Positions 30,623 through 42,832 of a DNA stretch of 64,000 nt are shown piece after piece. Source of the DNA: Zizania palustris (Eukaryota; Streptophyta; Magnoliopsida; Poales; Poaceae). Location: assembly GCA_019279435.1 (NCBI GenBank), contig JAAALK010001901.1, positions 62,001-126,000 on the forward strand. The letters are read 5' to 3'. The notes under the pieces were generated by a model. The model saw only the letters and a list, made by a program, of their open reading frames with translations. It did no database searches and was not told the origin of the DNA. The first letter of the stretch is position 1. Every line of letters begins with the position of its first letter. The position numbers were made by a program, and so were the translations under genes.

Positions 30623-31592
30623 TTATAGAGACTCTAACAAATATGCATTACCTAGAGCGATTTCGGCTACCTTAAAAGGGCCTTCACAACTAGGCGACAA
30701 TTTACCAAATTTGGGGCTTTTAGTACCTAAGGGTAAAATCGTCTTCCAAACCAAGTCACCAACTTGAAATGATTTTGGTTTGACTCTTTTGTTATAGGCT
30801 CTCGCTACTCTCCTTTTATCTTTCTCTATAGCTTCTAGAGCCTTTAACCTCTTATCGGTCACTTCTTCAAAATTATCATTCAAAAGAGTTTCATATTCAT
30901 CGACCGATAAGCCATCTTTCTTGAGAAATCTTAAAGAGCCAAGATCTACCTCTACTGGTGGAACGGCTTCTTGTCCATACACTAATTTATATGGACTAAC
31001 TTTGGTAGCACCATGCTTTGCAACTCTGCAAGCCCACAACGCTTTAGAAAGCACTTCATGCAACCTTTTAGGGAATTCTTCAATTTTCTTTTTAATGAGC
31101 TTAATCACAGTTTTATTACTAGACTCGACCTGTCCATTGGCCTGAGCATAGTATGGCAAAGAGTTTATCAACTTAATACCATAAAATTGGGCAAAGTCTA
31201 TCTCTCACTTCTTTAGCAATAAATGACATGCCTTGATCTGTAGTGAGAGTTTGGGGAATAATGAATCTATGTATAATGTGCTTCAAGATGAAATCAGTTA
31301 CCTCATTGTGAGTCATGTTCTTGAGAGGCACGGCCTCGGTCCATTTGGTGAAGTAATTCGTTGCCATCAACACAAACCGGTGCCCTTTTGATGAGGGAGG
31401 ATGAATTTGGCCGATGAAGTCTAAACCCCAACCTCGGAACGACCATGGTTTGATAATTGGGTTAAGTAGTGACGCAGGAGCCAACTTAATATTACCAAAC
31501 TTTTTACATTCTTCACACCCTCTATAATACTTAAAACAATCCTCGGACATAGTCGGCCAATAAAAACCCGCTCTTTTGAGCTTCCAACTCAT
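30623..31592 (-). pseudogene. Element C integrase (one frameshift)
   Basis: First part 31173-31592: WPTMSEDCFKYYRGCEEC (zinc region), then the catalytic-core start GWGLDFIGQIHPP with the first Asp and LTTDQGMSF with the second. A frameshift near 31172 leads to 30623-31171, with ANGQVESSNKTV holding the catalytic Glu and a long C-terminal domain ending in the GPFKVAEIALGNAYLLE fold. Both Asp and the Glu are present. The frame break prevents a full product. Confidence 0.88.
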
Positions 31593-32160
31593 TTTCTAGG
31601 CCGATTGATGAGTGCCACAAAGTCCCTCATGGACTTATCCTATAGCCACTCTGGACTGATCAGCATCTAAAAACTTTAGAAGTACTCCATCAATGGTTCG
31701 GTGGTACAATACATTGTCAAGCAACACAAATTTAAACGCTTATCGCTGAATTTTCCGATCAATCCTTTGGTTGGGATCTTTTAAATACTAGACGATTGGA
31801 ATTCTCCAATCATCTGCATGGATATCCGGAGGGTTTGCCAACTCTTTTCTCAGAGTGGTGTCTAAATTGCTAATTTCAAAGTGCTCCCTAGGCCTTCCCT
31901 ATTTCTGTCGAAGGCTAGTTGGATCAGCTGTGCAGAGCCGATCGGACCAAAGCCCTCCGACGGAGGAGCCCAGCATTCGAAGGCCTCCATCGCCTGGAAG
32001 GCTTCGGCGTGAGGGGTCCGACGTGCAGGGTCCTTCGGTGGATGAAGGGCTACGGCACGCAACACTCTTCGGTGGACGAAGGGGTCCGATCCAAGGGGTC
32101 CGATGGACCTTGCGTCCGTCCGAAGCCTGGGGTTTGGTAGGGAATTCAAGCATCGACTTT
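31593..32160 (-). other. Element C variable linker between RNase H and integrase
   Basis: 31593-31890 carries a degraded connector that aligns with 40140-40390 of B. 31910-32150 is a low-complexity block of GAAG/CTTCGG/GGACC words read through in frame by the RNase H ORF (Pro/Ser/Arg-rich translation). B has a block of different composition at the same place (40395-40610). Confidence 0.7.
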
Positions 32161-33100
32161 TCCTGTACAAAAAATATTCCCCTCCTGACTTGATATCTAG
32201 ATGCTTGCTGAGCCAAATCATTTGCAATTGAATTGGATTCTCTTGACACGTGAGAAATTTTGAAGTCATCAAAGGCAGCAATTATGTCTAAACATTTATC
32301 CAAGTAGCTATTTAGAAAACAATTAAAAAATTGAGCAATCTTAGCTACTTGTTGAACCACTAACAGAGAATCACCATATGCATAAACATGTTTAATACCC
32401 ATGGAACTGATAAATTCAAGTCCTAGTAATAAAGCTTCATATTTGGCTTGATTATTAGTAGAAGGAAATTCTAAACGGGTCGAGGTCTCAAAGCGCATGC
32501 CACTAGGTGATATGAGAACCACTCCAATGCCTTGGCCATTCTTGCAACCCGAACAATCAAAATATAGTGTCCATGGCACTAATTCAATTAGAGCAACATT
32601 GTTACTCCAATTGACATCTACGTGGTGATCAACTATAAAGTTAGCGATAATTTGGCCTTTCATAGCTCTTAGAGGCTCATAAGCCAAATCGTACTCAATC
32701 AAAGCATAAGCCCACTTTTCGATTCTACCACTTAGAATCGGCTTTTGCAACATGTACTTTATGACATCGGTTTGACAAGCAACAATACATATACTAGGGA
32801 TAAGATAGTGACGTAATTTGGTACATGCATAATAAAGTGATAAACACAACGCTCCACAAACACATACCTTGTCTCGGCGTCCAGTAGGCGGTGGCTCAAG
32901 AATGTGATGATGTACTCTTTTCCCTCCACCTCCTGAGTTAGCACAGCTCCTATTACGCTATCTTCTGTAGCAACGTATAGCCAAAATGGAATCATGGCTT
33001 TTGGTGCTCTTACCACGGGTGGTGACGACAAGAACTCTTTAATCTTCTCAATGGCGCTTTGCTGACTTGCCCCCCAAGTGAACTTGGCTTCATTCTTTAG
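31899..33100 (-). pseudogene. Element C dual RNase H region
   Basis: 32759-33031 begins the ancestral gypsy RNase H (IPFWLYVATEDSVIGAVL, YIITFLSHRLLDAETRY). A frameshift near 32850 continues into 31899-32849 (LCLSLYYACTKLRHY, ILSGRIEKWAYALIEYD). It is followed by a second, archaeal-type RNase H (WTLYFDCSGCKNGQGIGVVL, NNQAKYEALLLGLEF, YGDSLLVVQQV, SNSIANDLAQQAS). Two consecutive RNase H domains are a hallmark of the Tat lineage. Confidence 0.85.
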
Positions 33101-34303
33101 CTATAGTATAGGGACAAAAGCATCGATCTTGCTAGACAAGTTAGATATAAAGCGGTGCAAATAATTCATCTTGCCTAGAAACTTTGGCACATCTCTCTTG
33201 CATGTTGGTGCTTCAAAGTTCCTAATCTTTTCAAGCCTCTTAGGATCAATCTCAATGCCTCTTTCATGAATCATGAACCCTAAGAACTTGCTTGCCGACA
33301 CGCCAAACACACATTTGAGCGGGTTCATTTTTAAGCCATACTGATGCATTCTATCAAAAGCGACCCTCCAATCGGATAAATGGTTTCCCATAGCATATGA
33401 TTTGACTACAACATCATCTATGTAGACTTGTAGCATAACTCCTAGCATGTCATGAAAGATCAAGTTCATAGCACGTTGATACGCAGCACCGACATTCTTT
33501 AAACCAAAAGTCATAATGACCCACTCAAACAAGCTGACAAAACCAGGGCATCGAAAGGTTGTCTTATAGACGTCCTCTTCGGCTATAAAAATCTGATTAT
33601 AACCAGCTTTGCCATCAAGAAAACTTAGTACCTTGTGTCCTAAAGCATCGTTAATCAACATGTCAGCTATTGGCATGGGATATTCGTCCTTTGGAGTGGC
33701 CTTGTTCAGATCCATGAAATCAATACAAACTCGTATTTTGTTGCTCCCCTTCTTCTCTACAGGCATGATGTTAGCAACCCATTCAGCATAACTGTATGGC
33801 CTAATAAATTCAGCCTTGAATAGCCGTTCTATCTCCTCTTTAACTCGGTCATACATGGCCGAATTAAAGCGAAGAGGGGGTTGTTTATTAGGCCTAAACT
33901 CGGGTTTTATAGGTAACCGATGCTCTACGAGCTCACGGCTTAGTCTAGGCATCTCACTATATTCCCATGCGAAGCAATCAACATATGACCGAGGCAACTT
34001 TATTACTTTGGCCTTTTCATCAGCTTGTAAATTTTTGTTTACAAAAGTCAGCCTTGGAACACTACCATTGCCTATATTGACCTCTTCTAAAGGATCGGCC
34101 AACGCAAAACCCTGACCTAATTTTTCTACTTCGCTAAAATCTTCAATGGCTTCGGCAATACCGTATTTAGAAGACCGATATTGCTCCACTCGAGGCCTTA
34201 TCCAATCAAGATTGCTCTTGCTAGACATAACTACTAGTTTAGAAATAGTCGTGCTACACCTGCCGGCTTTACAGACACGGGTACAAAACGTCCCTTCGAA
34301 CAT
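33101..34303 (-). pseudogene. Element C reverse transcriptase (ends at a nonsense codon)
   Basis: 400-residue ORF with the gypsy RT motifs in order: WVANIMPVEKKGSNKIRVCI, DFMDLNKATPKDEYPMP, FLDGKAGYNQI, WVIMTFGLKNVGAAYQRAMN, the catalytic YIDDVVVKS and KCVFGVSASKFLGFMI. A TAG at 33101-33103 after FVPIL separates it from the RNase H part. Apart from that the RT block is the best preserved gypsy domain in the window. Confidence 0.9.
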
Positions 34304-35101
34304 GCTAACAAAGTCATAATCCGAGAGGTCTCTACCTGATAGTCACTCTACTTTATCGTGGATGGCATCGATAGACACATCGACCAATGCTACTTGGGCT
34401 GAAGTATCTACTGGTACAACCTCCACATCATCACCATCCCACTACATTAGGAATTGGTGCAAAGTAGAAGGAATACATCAGTTCGTGTGAATCCAATCAT
34501 GCCCAAGTAGCACAGTGTAGTTACCTTACACATCAACGATGAAGAATGTTGTTGGAAACGTCTTGTTGCCGACCGTCAACTCTAGGGAGAGTACGACTTT
34601 TGCTTTGGAGCTCTAGTCGTTGAAGTCGTTGAGCATTAGGTTGGTTTTCTTTAGGTCCTCCTCACCCCTATCAAGCTTCTTCAAAAGAGAGTACGACATT
34701 AAATTGATAGTGGCGCCACCGTCAACAAGCATCTTGGAGATCGGCTTCCTGTCAATGTGCCCCTTGATGTATAGGGGCTTTATGTGACAAGCCATATCCT
34801 TGGGCTTCTCGAAAATAGCGTCTCGTGGGCCGAGGTTCAACTGAGAGATATCGTCCTCGTCTCTTGGTAGAGCGAACTCCACGGGAAGCATGATGATGTT
34901 TATGTCCATTGCTTGAGGTGCGGGCCTCTCGGAGATGGGTGTGTAATCATCATCGAGCATGTCATAGTCGTCGTCGCTCAGAACGGGAGCCGAGTTGTTC
35001 GTCTCAACTAGCTTGGGCTTCCATACTTGCTTCACGACTGGTCGAGGGCGGATTTCTTCGAATATGGCATCTCGCACATCCTTGGCCTTCTTCTCATGCA
35101 T
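34304..35101 (-). pseudogene. Element C protease region
   Basis: ORF 34613-35101 contains KMLVDGGATINLMSYSLLKK, the aspartic protease motif in the D-G-G form common in Tat-like elements, preceded by GHIDRKP. 34304-34612 links to RT and is broken by stops, with the characteristic LLGRDWIH-like segment degenerate near 34470-34510. Confidence 0.8.
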
Positions 35102-38096
35102 CTACTGTGACCGCAGGTGTTGCAGATGCCTCTTCTATGATTTGGACATGCTAGGAGGTGCCCAAGATGGCTGCGGCTTGGTACCAGGTGCCACCAATTT
35201 GTTTCTGTGACTTCTGGCCAAATGGGTATCACCCGGGTCAGCCTCGTATTTTTTATGTTTAGTAGGAACCTTGCTACGGAACATGTTGGTCAGACCGCCC
35301 TCATTAGGCCGATCGGACCGGGCTTCAGCTATGGTCTAGGCCGGACTAGGGACTTACCTCCGTTGGGCTTCGGCGAGAGGGCCTTCGGGATTGGGACCTC
35401 CTGAGACCGTACCTTGACCGTGATGGCTTTGGACTCCCTTTCCCTCGACTCTTCGTGCTCGGCTTCGTCTTGCGTGGGTCGATTCGGAGGTACTATGGAC
35501 GGCCTATTGAAAACGTTCCCCTTTGTCGTGTCTACTTGTCCCTGCCAATCATAACACTCTAAAGGAAAACAGCGGGCAATATTATACTACGAAAGGTACT
35601 CCAGCGGTGAGGTGTAGATTGAAGCCCACGGGAACCCTGCCCAGTAGTATGGTGGAGGCATCGGCGGCTCTAGCGGCTTCACCCTCTGCGAGCCGAACCC
35701 ATTTCCTAGAGGGGAGTTCAGCCACGTCAAAGGTATTTCAGACCATATCAGTGAAGGGTCCTGCCAAGCCGGTGGTATGTTCGGCCATTGCAGGCCGAAG
35801 TGTCCCACCGGGGGGTTCGCCCAGAGCGAAGGTGGGTTCGGCCATTGGGGTCCGAAGTCTCCCACCGGGGGGTTCGGTTGTTGGGTTCCAAACTCATTAC
35901 GCGGAGGGTTCAGCCACTAGGGTCTGAACCCACCCTTCGGGGGGTTTGGCTGTTGGGGTCTGAACTCAGCCTCCGAAGGACGTGGTTGTCTTCGGCCCTT
36001 CAGTTGTCTTAGAATTTTTGGCCGGGGGCCTGTTTTCTCGGATTTCTTCTGGTGTTTGCTCAACAACATCTGGTATGTTACCTTTGGCCTTTTGCGAGTT
36101 CTAGCCAGAGGAGACGTGTTGATGTTCTTTTCCAAACTCCTACTTTAGGGTTCTTTGGTATGAGTGTCCATGTGTGTGGCTCTCCATTAACGACCGCTTT
36201 CCCTTTGGATGACTTGGCCTGTTCTGGCTGAATCAGCACCCTTTTCTCGTCGAGGTGGACTGTGTTCACGGGAATGGGATCTTTGTCTAGCTTCATCTTT
36301 GGACTAGAATCTATTTTCAATTATCCTTCTTCTATGGCCAATTGAACCTACCCACGAAAAACATTGCAGCCGTTAGAATAATGAGAATGTGAATCATGCC
36401 ACTTACAGTAGGGACGCTTCTTTAGTTCATCAGTGGTCGGGATGACCTGGCTCTTGGGCAACCTGAGAAGATGGATCTTCAAGAGGAAATCAAATATTTT
36501 ATCGTATTTAGTCACATCAAAAGAGTATTTAACCTCGTTGGGCCGACTCTTAGTGGGAGACGGTCATAGTTCAGAACAAGTGACAAGTTTGCTCTTAGTG
36601 TTCCAAGCCCATTCGGCCGCATACATGTAGCCTAATCTTCCTATTCCTCCGACTCTTCCTCGTCGGAGTGTTCCATTATTTGAACTTCAGCCCTAGGCTT
36701 GTTGAATGTTTTAATGAATTTTTTATCCTTGGCTCGGCCTTCTTGGAACAAAGCCTACTGTAGGACTTGACTGACCTCTAAAAAATTATGGTTGTCCATC
36801 CTTTCCTTAATCTCATAACACAACCCGTTAAAAGCAAGATCTGCCAAATCCCTTTCTGAAATATTGAGACTAAAACATCGGTTTCTGGTATCTCCAAAGC
36901 GCTTGACGTACTCAGAGACACTCTCACTAGATTTCTGTTTGACCGATGTGAAGTGTGAAAGGCTAAGTTCTGTGTCGCTCGTATAAAAATAGTCATGGAA
37001 ATTTTGTTCTAATTGGGCCCATGTTTAGATGGAGTTCGGCGGAAGTGCCGAAAACCAAGTGAAAGCGGTGCTGGATAGCGAAAGAGAAATAGTCTCAGTT
37101 TTAATGTGTCTGACCCACTAGCTTCTCCACACTGTGCTAAAAATTGGCTGACATGCTCTAGCATGGTCTTGTTACCCTCACCGTTGAATTTGGCGAATTT
37201 AGGGACTCTATAGCCACGAGGGTAAGGTATGGTGTCGAAGTGATCGGGGTACGGCTTTTGGTAAACCCTAGCCCGATCTCTAGGCACGACGCCGGTGCAC
37301 TCCCTAAATAGTGTGCGGAGCCACTCCTTAATGTCGTCCTGGCCTCTTGCCTGTGCGCGTCTCTCATGCGGGGGCATGACACGCTGTGGTATGTCAGTGT
37401 GTCGGCCTCAGGGTCCTTCTCCCATCCTGGCTCAGGGTATATGACGTGCTTGGGTCTATGCGAGTGTGTGGGAGCATTTGGCACAGGTAGCACAGGAGAA
37501 GATGGCGTAGGCGTAGGTGGGGACGACGCATAATAAGCAGGGTTAGTTTGGCCATAAGCGTAGTGACTTGTCTCGACCACAGATGTTGAGGCTAGAGATG
37601 TGATAGCTTTGCCATTACTACCGTCGGTTCTTCTATAAATGCGATTTACTGGGGGGTCGCTAGCAATTGGGGCTGGAGGAATGACCTCGGTAAAGCTGAA
37701 CCTTCTAAACATTGCCTCTACCTGAGAGCTAACTGCCGAATCTAGATGGTTGGCTAGCGAAGAGCTAATGGCTTGATCTACCGATGCAGCTATATTTTGC
37801 TCAATCTCTAAAGAAGATAAAGGAGGTGATACTGGAGTTACCTGAGTCCAGGCGAGGTCGGGGATGTCGACATTGCGCTTGATGAAGCTCGCGCGTGTCT
37901 TGACGTAACTTCTGAGCATGAGATCTTGGAGCTCCTTCATCTTTGCCTTGATCTCCGCCTGACCTTCATCGGGGATATCTTCAAGGGTGGGCGTCATCAT
38001 GTTGCGGTGGTCGATCTCTGCGCCCCCTAGGGGATCCATCGGTGATGTAGACGTCGTCGCAGGGATACTTGTAGCCGATGCAGACGTATTTGTCAT
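35102..38096 (-). pseudogene. gag: Element C gag (fragmented)
   Basis: Start MTNTSASAT at 38096, just after the primer site. The N-terminal 312-residue ORF (37158-38096) has LEDIPDEGQAEIKAKMKEL and LSSLEIEQNIAASVDQAI helices. A shift near 37370 leads to the gag core (37009-37377: PYPRGYRVPKFAKFNGEG, LEHVSQFLAQCGEASG). Further pieces follow at 36778-36996 and 36078-36320. The Pro-rich C-terminal region (35587-36135) contains many FGxQWPNPP-type repeats. The zinc-knuckle-like KWHDSHSHYSNGCNVF segment near 36340-36410 is only partly readable. Confidence 0.8.
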
Positions 38097-38109
38097 GCTA
38101 GCGTAGCCT

Positions 38110-38127
38110 TCCCCAGCGGAGTCACCA
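38110..38127 (-). other. Element C primer-binding site (tRNA-Arg)
   Basis: Sense TGGTGACTCCGCTGGGGA, one base different from D's site, 7 bases from the LTR. Confidence 0.8.
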
Positions 38128-38134
38128 AAAAGTA

Positions 38135-39580
38135 TGTTGACGCGAAAACGTGCCCCCGCACTTGGGTTAGTTCAACAATACAAAAGTGTGTGGATACTTA
38201 GGGATGAACCTAAGCGTAACACAACACTAACCTCGCGTTCCGACTACCCTTAACAATGACAAGGAAGGTGGAGTCGCCAGGTAATCAGATCACACAGAAA
38301 TAATCCAATTAGCTGAAATATATATATATAAATAATCCAATGGAGCTACATTGGTACAGAGTATACCATGCGAAGGGTCACCGAAGGGGGCCTTCGGCGT
38401 CTGTTGTGAAGGGTGCACCGAAAATAGCCTTCGGCGTTCGGACTGATATGGCCGAAGACAAGCTTCGAACAGATTGCGATGCGAAATCACCTGCAAACAA
38501 CAGAGTCTGATGCGAAACCTCTGACATGATAAAATCCAACATAGGGCGCTAGTGCGACGTAGTCCGGTGCCGAGTGCTAGTGCAACGAAGTCCGAAGCGG
38601 ACCACGGTCTAACGAAATCCGACGCGGAGTGTTCTGGTGTGGTTCCATCGCGAAGCAACCCCGATGTGAGGTGGCTCCGTGCACGAGACTTGACCAGACC
38701 GACAACAGCGTGAGGGGTCCGGCATGGACGAATGAAGCGAAGACTCATCGAAGGGTGTTCTGGCAGCCTCCAAAACCAGCTTCTTAGCTCCGGAAACCGT
38801 TGGCGAAGGGGGCTCCAAACATGAAACCTCCAGCAAACGAAGATCGATTGTCAATTCGGCCTGGAGACCGAATTACTAAGTGTTGCAGTATACAAAACGA
38901 AGGTAGCAATCTGTTACGTAGATTAACGGATGGTTTACAAGCGAGCCAACAAGGTGATAGCAATCTGTTACATAGATTAACAGATGATTCACAGGCGAAC
39001 CAACAAGGCTTACCACCATTACAACGTGGCCGACGGAGGGCTTTCAACGCAAACCCACAAAGTTGTACTGATACTAATGCAGAAAGTAAAGAAATAAAGG
39101 TACGGTTCAAACTAGGGTTTGAAGAGTTGATCTATGTTGGGAGGGTCCTATGAACCGGCCTCACCCCTATATTTATAGGGGCTAGTCTTCTTATCTCTAA
39201 TTCTAATCTAATAAGATTCAACCTAATCAAGATTATAAATAAAACAACCTGAATCTGTATCGGACTCCTGATCCGGAGCCTGCCCGAAGTGGGCCTTCGG
39301 TGGGCCCGCCGTAGGATGCTCCTCGGGCAAAGCGTCGGCGAAGCAGGCCGCCGAAGGGCCTCCGGGCCAATACCAGCCCGCGGAGCAGTCTGCTAAAAGG
39401 CCTCTAGTCCGAATCTAGCCCACGGAGTAGGATGCTAAAAGGCCTCTGAGGCCCTATGAAGATGAGCCTCTGGCACTTTTAGGGCTTCGGCCTATACCAG
39501 GACTTGTATATTTTCGGCCCAAATTACCAAAATTGATATCTTGACAATCTTGGCCATTAATGCCATTTTTGCTATCAACA
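38135..39580 (-). repeat. Element C 5' LTR (1446 bp)
   Basis: TGTTGACGCG...GCTATCAACA. Aligns with the split 3' LTR. CCCCTATATTTATAGGGG near 39163-39180 marks the promoter. CCGAAGG/CTTCGG words are dense at 38370-38480 and 39280-39490. Confidence 0.88.
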
Positions 39581-39585
39581 ACCAC

Positions 39586-40394
39586 CTTCTAGGAAACTCT
39601 TCAATCTATTTCTTAATAAGCTTTATCACAGTTTTATTACTAGACTCGGCCTGACCATTGGCCTGAGCATAGTATGGTGAAGAGTTTATCAACTTTATAC
39701 CATAATATTCGGCAAAATCACAACCTCTTTAGAAACAAACGAAGCACCCTGATTTGTTGTAAGAGTTTGGGGAATACCAAATCTATGTATAATGTGCTTC
39801 AAGATAAAATCGGTTACCTCGTTTTGCGTGATGTTCTTGAGAGGCATGGCCTCGGTCCACTTGGTGAAGTAATCCATAGCCATCAACACGAACCGATGCC
39901 CTTTTGGAGATGAAGGATAAATTTGGCTGATGAAGACCAAACCCCAACCTCAGAACGGCCATGGTTTGATAATAGGATTAAGCAAAAATGTAGGAGCAAC
40001 CTGGACATTATCAAACCTTTGACATGCTTCACATCCTCTATAATATTTAAAATAATCCTCAGCCATAGTCGGCCAATAAAAACCCGCTCTTTGAGCATCC
40101 AACTCATTTTCTATGCCGACTGATGAGTACCACAAAGACCTTCATGTACTTCACCCATAGCAAGTTTGGACTGATCAACATTCAAGCTTTTCAAAAGTAC
40201 TCCATCAATTGTTCGGTGATATAGCTCATCATCAAGCAACACAAATTTAAACGCTTGTCGTCGAATTTTCCGATCAACCCGCTTGCTAGGATCTCTCAAA
40301 TATTGAATAATTAGAGTCCTCCAATTATCCTCGTGATTTCCTAAAGTACTTTCCAAATTCTCACTTGAATTGGCGTTCATATCAAAATTTGGAG
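39586..40394 (-). pseudogene. Element B integrase, N-terminal and core parts
   Basis: Segments 39695-39940 (FISQIYPSSPKGHRFVLMAM, LTTNQGASF, in which the second catalytic Asp is Asn), 39950-40135 (FYWPTMAEDYFKYYRGCEAC) and 40111-40394 (DWRTLIIQYLRDPSKRVDRK). Several frame changes. The C-terminal half of this integrase was displaced to 13134-13424 by the insertion of C. Confidence 0.82.
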
Positions 40395-40610
40395 TTGCCC
40401 CCCCGAGTCCTGGACCAATCTGGCACAGGTCGGTCAGACCGACCATAGTGTCCAGTCAAACTGGCCATTGTTGGACTGCTGGCATGGGGCGATCAGACTG
40501 GCCTGGCATGGCCAGTCAAACCGACTACACACCGACGGTTGGATCAGCCATGTCAGGACGGTTAGACCGATGTGTTCTGACTCGCGTGGTAAAAATAAGT
40601 CAAGCATCGG
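40395..40610. repeat. GGTCAGACC-type repeats in the element B linker
   Basis: Between RNase H and integrase, GGTCGGTCAGACCGACC, CCAGTCAAACTGGCC, CGATCAGACTGGCC, CCAGTCAAACCGAC and GGTTAGACCGATG are spaced every 25-35 bp. C has an unrelated low-complexity block at this place. Confidence 0.75.
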
Positions 40611-41531
40611 TTTTTCTTGAGGAAAAAATTTACCTATTTTAATTTGGTAATCAGATGCTTGCTGAGCCAAATCATTTTCTTCTGAGTTGTCTTCTCTAGA
40701 CACATGTGAAATTTCAAAATCATCAAAAGTACCAATTATGTCTAGACATTTATCCAAATAGCTATTCAATAAACCATTAAAGAATTGGGCATCCTTAGTT
40801 ACTTTTTGAACTACTAATAGTGAATCACCAAATGCATGAACATATTTAACACCCATGGAGCTTAACAATTCAAGTCCTAGCAATAGAGCTTCATATTCGA
40901 CTTTATTATTAGTACAAGGAAATTCTAATCGGGTCGAGGTCTCGAAATTCATACCACTAGGTGATATGAGCACAAATCCAACACCTTGGACTTTCTTGCA
41001 AGCCGAACAGTCAAAGTAAAGTTTCCATGGCACTACTTCAATCAAAGCAGCATCACTACTCCAATTGACATCTACATGGTGATCAACTATGAAGTTTGCG
41101 ACAACATGGCCTTTCATAGCTTTCAAGGGTTCATAATCCAAATCATACTCAATTAAAGCAAAAGCCCACTTTCTGATTCTCCCACTTAGAATCGGCTTTT
41201 GCAACATGTACTTTATAACATCGGTTTGGCAAGTAACAATACATGTGCTAGATAGAAGATAGTAGGAAAGTTTGGTACATGCATAATATAGTGACAAACA
41301 TAAACACTCCAAGAACCCATACCTTGTCTTTACATCTAATAGGTGGTGACTCAAGAACGTGATGATGTACTCCTTTCCATCCACCTTTTGATTCAACACA
41401 GCTCCTATCACGCTATCTCGTGCAGCAACATACAGCCGAAATGGAATCTTGCCTTTTAGTGCTCTTACCATAGGCGGTGATGATAAGCACTCCTTGATTC
41501 GCTCAAAAGCACGTTGCTGACTTGCCCCCAA
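40434..41531 (-). pseudogene. Element B dual RNase H region
   Basis: A single 365-residue ORF retains both RNase H domains: IPFRLYVAARDSVIGAVL, IITFLSHHLLDVKTRY, LSGRIRKWAFALIEYD; then WKLYFDCSACKKVQGVGFVL, NNKVEYEALLLGLELL and FGDSLLVVQKV. It ends by reading into the GGTCAGACC block. Better preserved than the equivalent in C. Confidence 0.85.
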
Positions 41532-42832
41532 GTGAATTTGGCTTCGTTCTTTAGTCGAAGTATGGGGACAAAAGCATCAATCTTGCCATACAAGTTAGAT
41601 ATAAAGCAGCGCAAATAATTTACCTTGCCTAGTAACTTTTGCACATCTCTCTTGCATGTCGGCACCTCAAAGTTCTTAATCTTCTCAAGTCTCTTAGGAT
41701 CAATCTCAATACCTATTTCATGAATCATGAATCCTAAGAACATGCCCGCTAACACGCCAAAAGCACACTTAAGTGGGTTCATTTTAAGCCATACCAACAC
41801 ATTCTTTCAAATGCAACTCTCAAATCGGCTAAATGGTTTCCCATAGCATCCAATTTGACTACAACATAATCTATATACCTCTAGCATAACTCCTAGCAAG
41901 TCATGAAAGATCAAGTTCATAGCATGTTGATATGTAGTGCCAGCATTGTTTAAACCAAAAGTCATCACAACCCACTCAAACAAGCCGAAAAAACTAGGCC
42001 ATCGAAAGGCCATTTTGTAAACGTCCACTTCGGCCGTAAAGATTTGATTATAACCAGCATTTTCATCAAGGAAACTTAGTACCTTGTGTCCCAAAGCTTC
42101 GTTGATCAACATGTCGGCTATCGGCATTGGGCACTCGTCCTTTAGAGTGGCCTTGTTAAAGTCCCTAAAATCAATGCACACACGAATCTTTCCACTCCCT
42201 TTATTTTCAACAGGCACGATGTTAGCAACCCATTCAGCATACCTACATGGCGTAATAAACTCAGCCTTTAGTAGTCGTTCTATTTCCTCTTTAACTTGGT
42301 CATACACGGCCAAATTAAAATGACGAGGGAGCTGTTTATAAGGCCTAAACCTAGGTTTGATAGGCAACCGATGATCTACGAGCTCGCGGCTAAGTCCAGG
42401 CATCTCGCTATATTCCCATGCGAAACAATCGACATACAACCGAAGCAATTTTATTACCTCGACCTTTTCACAAGCCTGCAAATTCTGGTTTACAAAAGTC
42501 GGCCTTAGAACACTACCATTTCCTATGTCTACTTGTTCCAACAGGTCGGCCGATGCAAAACCTTAACCTAATTTTTCTACTTCGCTAAAATCTTCAATGG
42601 CTTCGGCAATACCATCTTTAGAAGACTGATATTGCTCTACACGAGACTTTAGCCAATCAAGATTAATCTTACCTGACATGACAACTAATTTAGAGACAGC
42701 CGAGCTACACCAGTCGGCTTGACAGACACTAGAACAAACCACCCCTCAGACACGCTCACAAAGTTGTAATCCGAGAGGTCTCTACCTGACAAACATTCTA
42801 CCTTATTGTGGACGGCATCATTAGACACATTA
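41465..42832 (-). pseudogene. Element B reverse transcriptase (frameshift at the catalytic motif)
   Basis: 41807-42541 carries IRVCIDFRDFNKATLKDECP, FLDENAGYNQIF and WVVMTFGLNNAGTTYQHAMN, then loses frame inside the YIDD position near 41875-41882. The downstream part resumes in 41465-41800 (LKCAFGVLAGMFLGFMI, KNFEVPTCKRDVQKLLGK). The shift in the catalytic centre makes the RT inactive. Confidence 0.85.

Larger units (their letters stand above)
13425..39580 (-). mobile_element. Element C: minus-strand Ty3/gypsy (Tat-like), near full length
   Basis: The 3' LTR (13425-14194 plus 29768-30460, about 1463 bp in total) is split by element D. The interior is 30461-38134 and the 5' LTR 38135-39580. 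The flanks GCAAC (13420-13424) and ACCAC (39581-39585) are a decayed 5-bp TSD; host B sequence resumes in register at CTTCTAGG (compare C itself at 31062-31069). Sense order is LTR, tRNA-Arg primer site, gag, protease, RT, two RNase H domains, integrase, polypurine tract, LTR. Every domain is present but broken by stops and shifts. It is the best template in the window for the B/C/D family. Confidence 0.88.
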
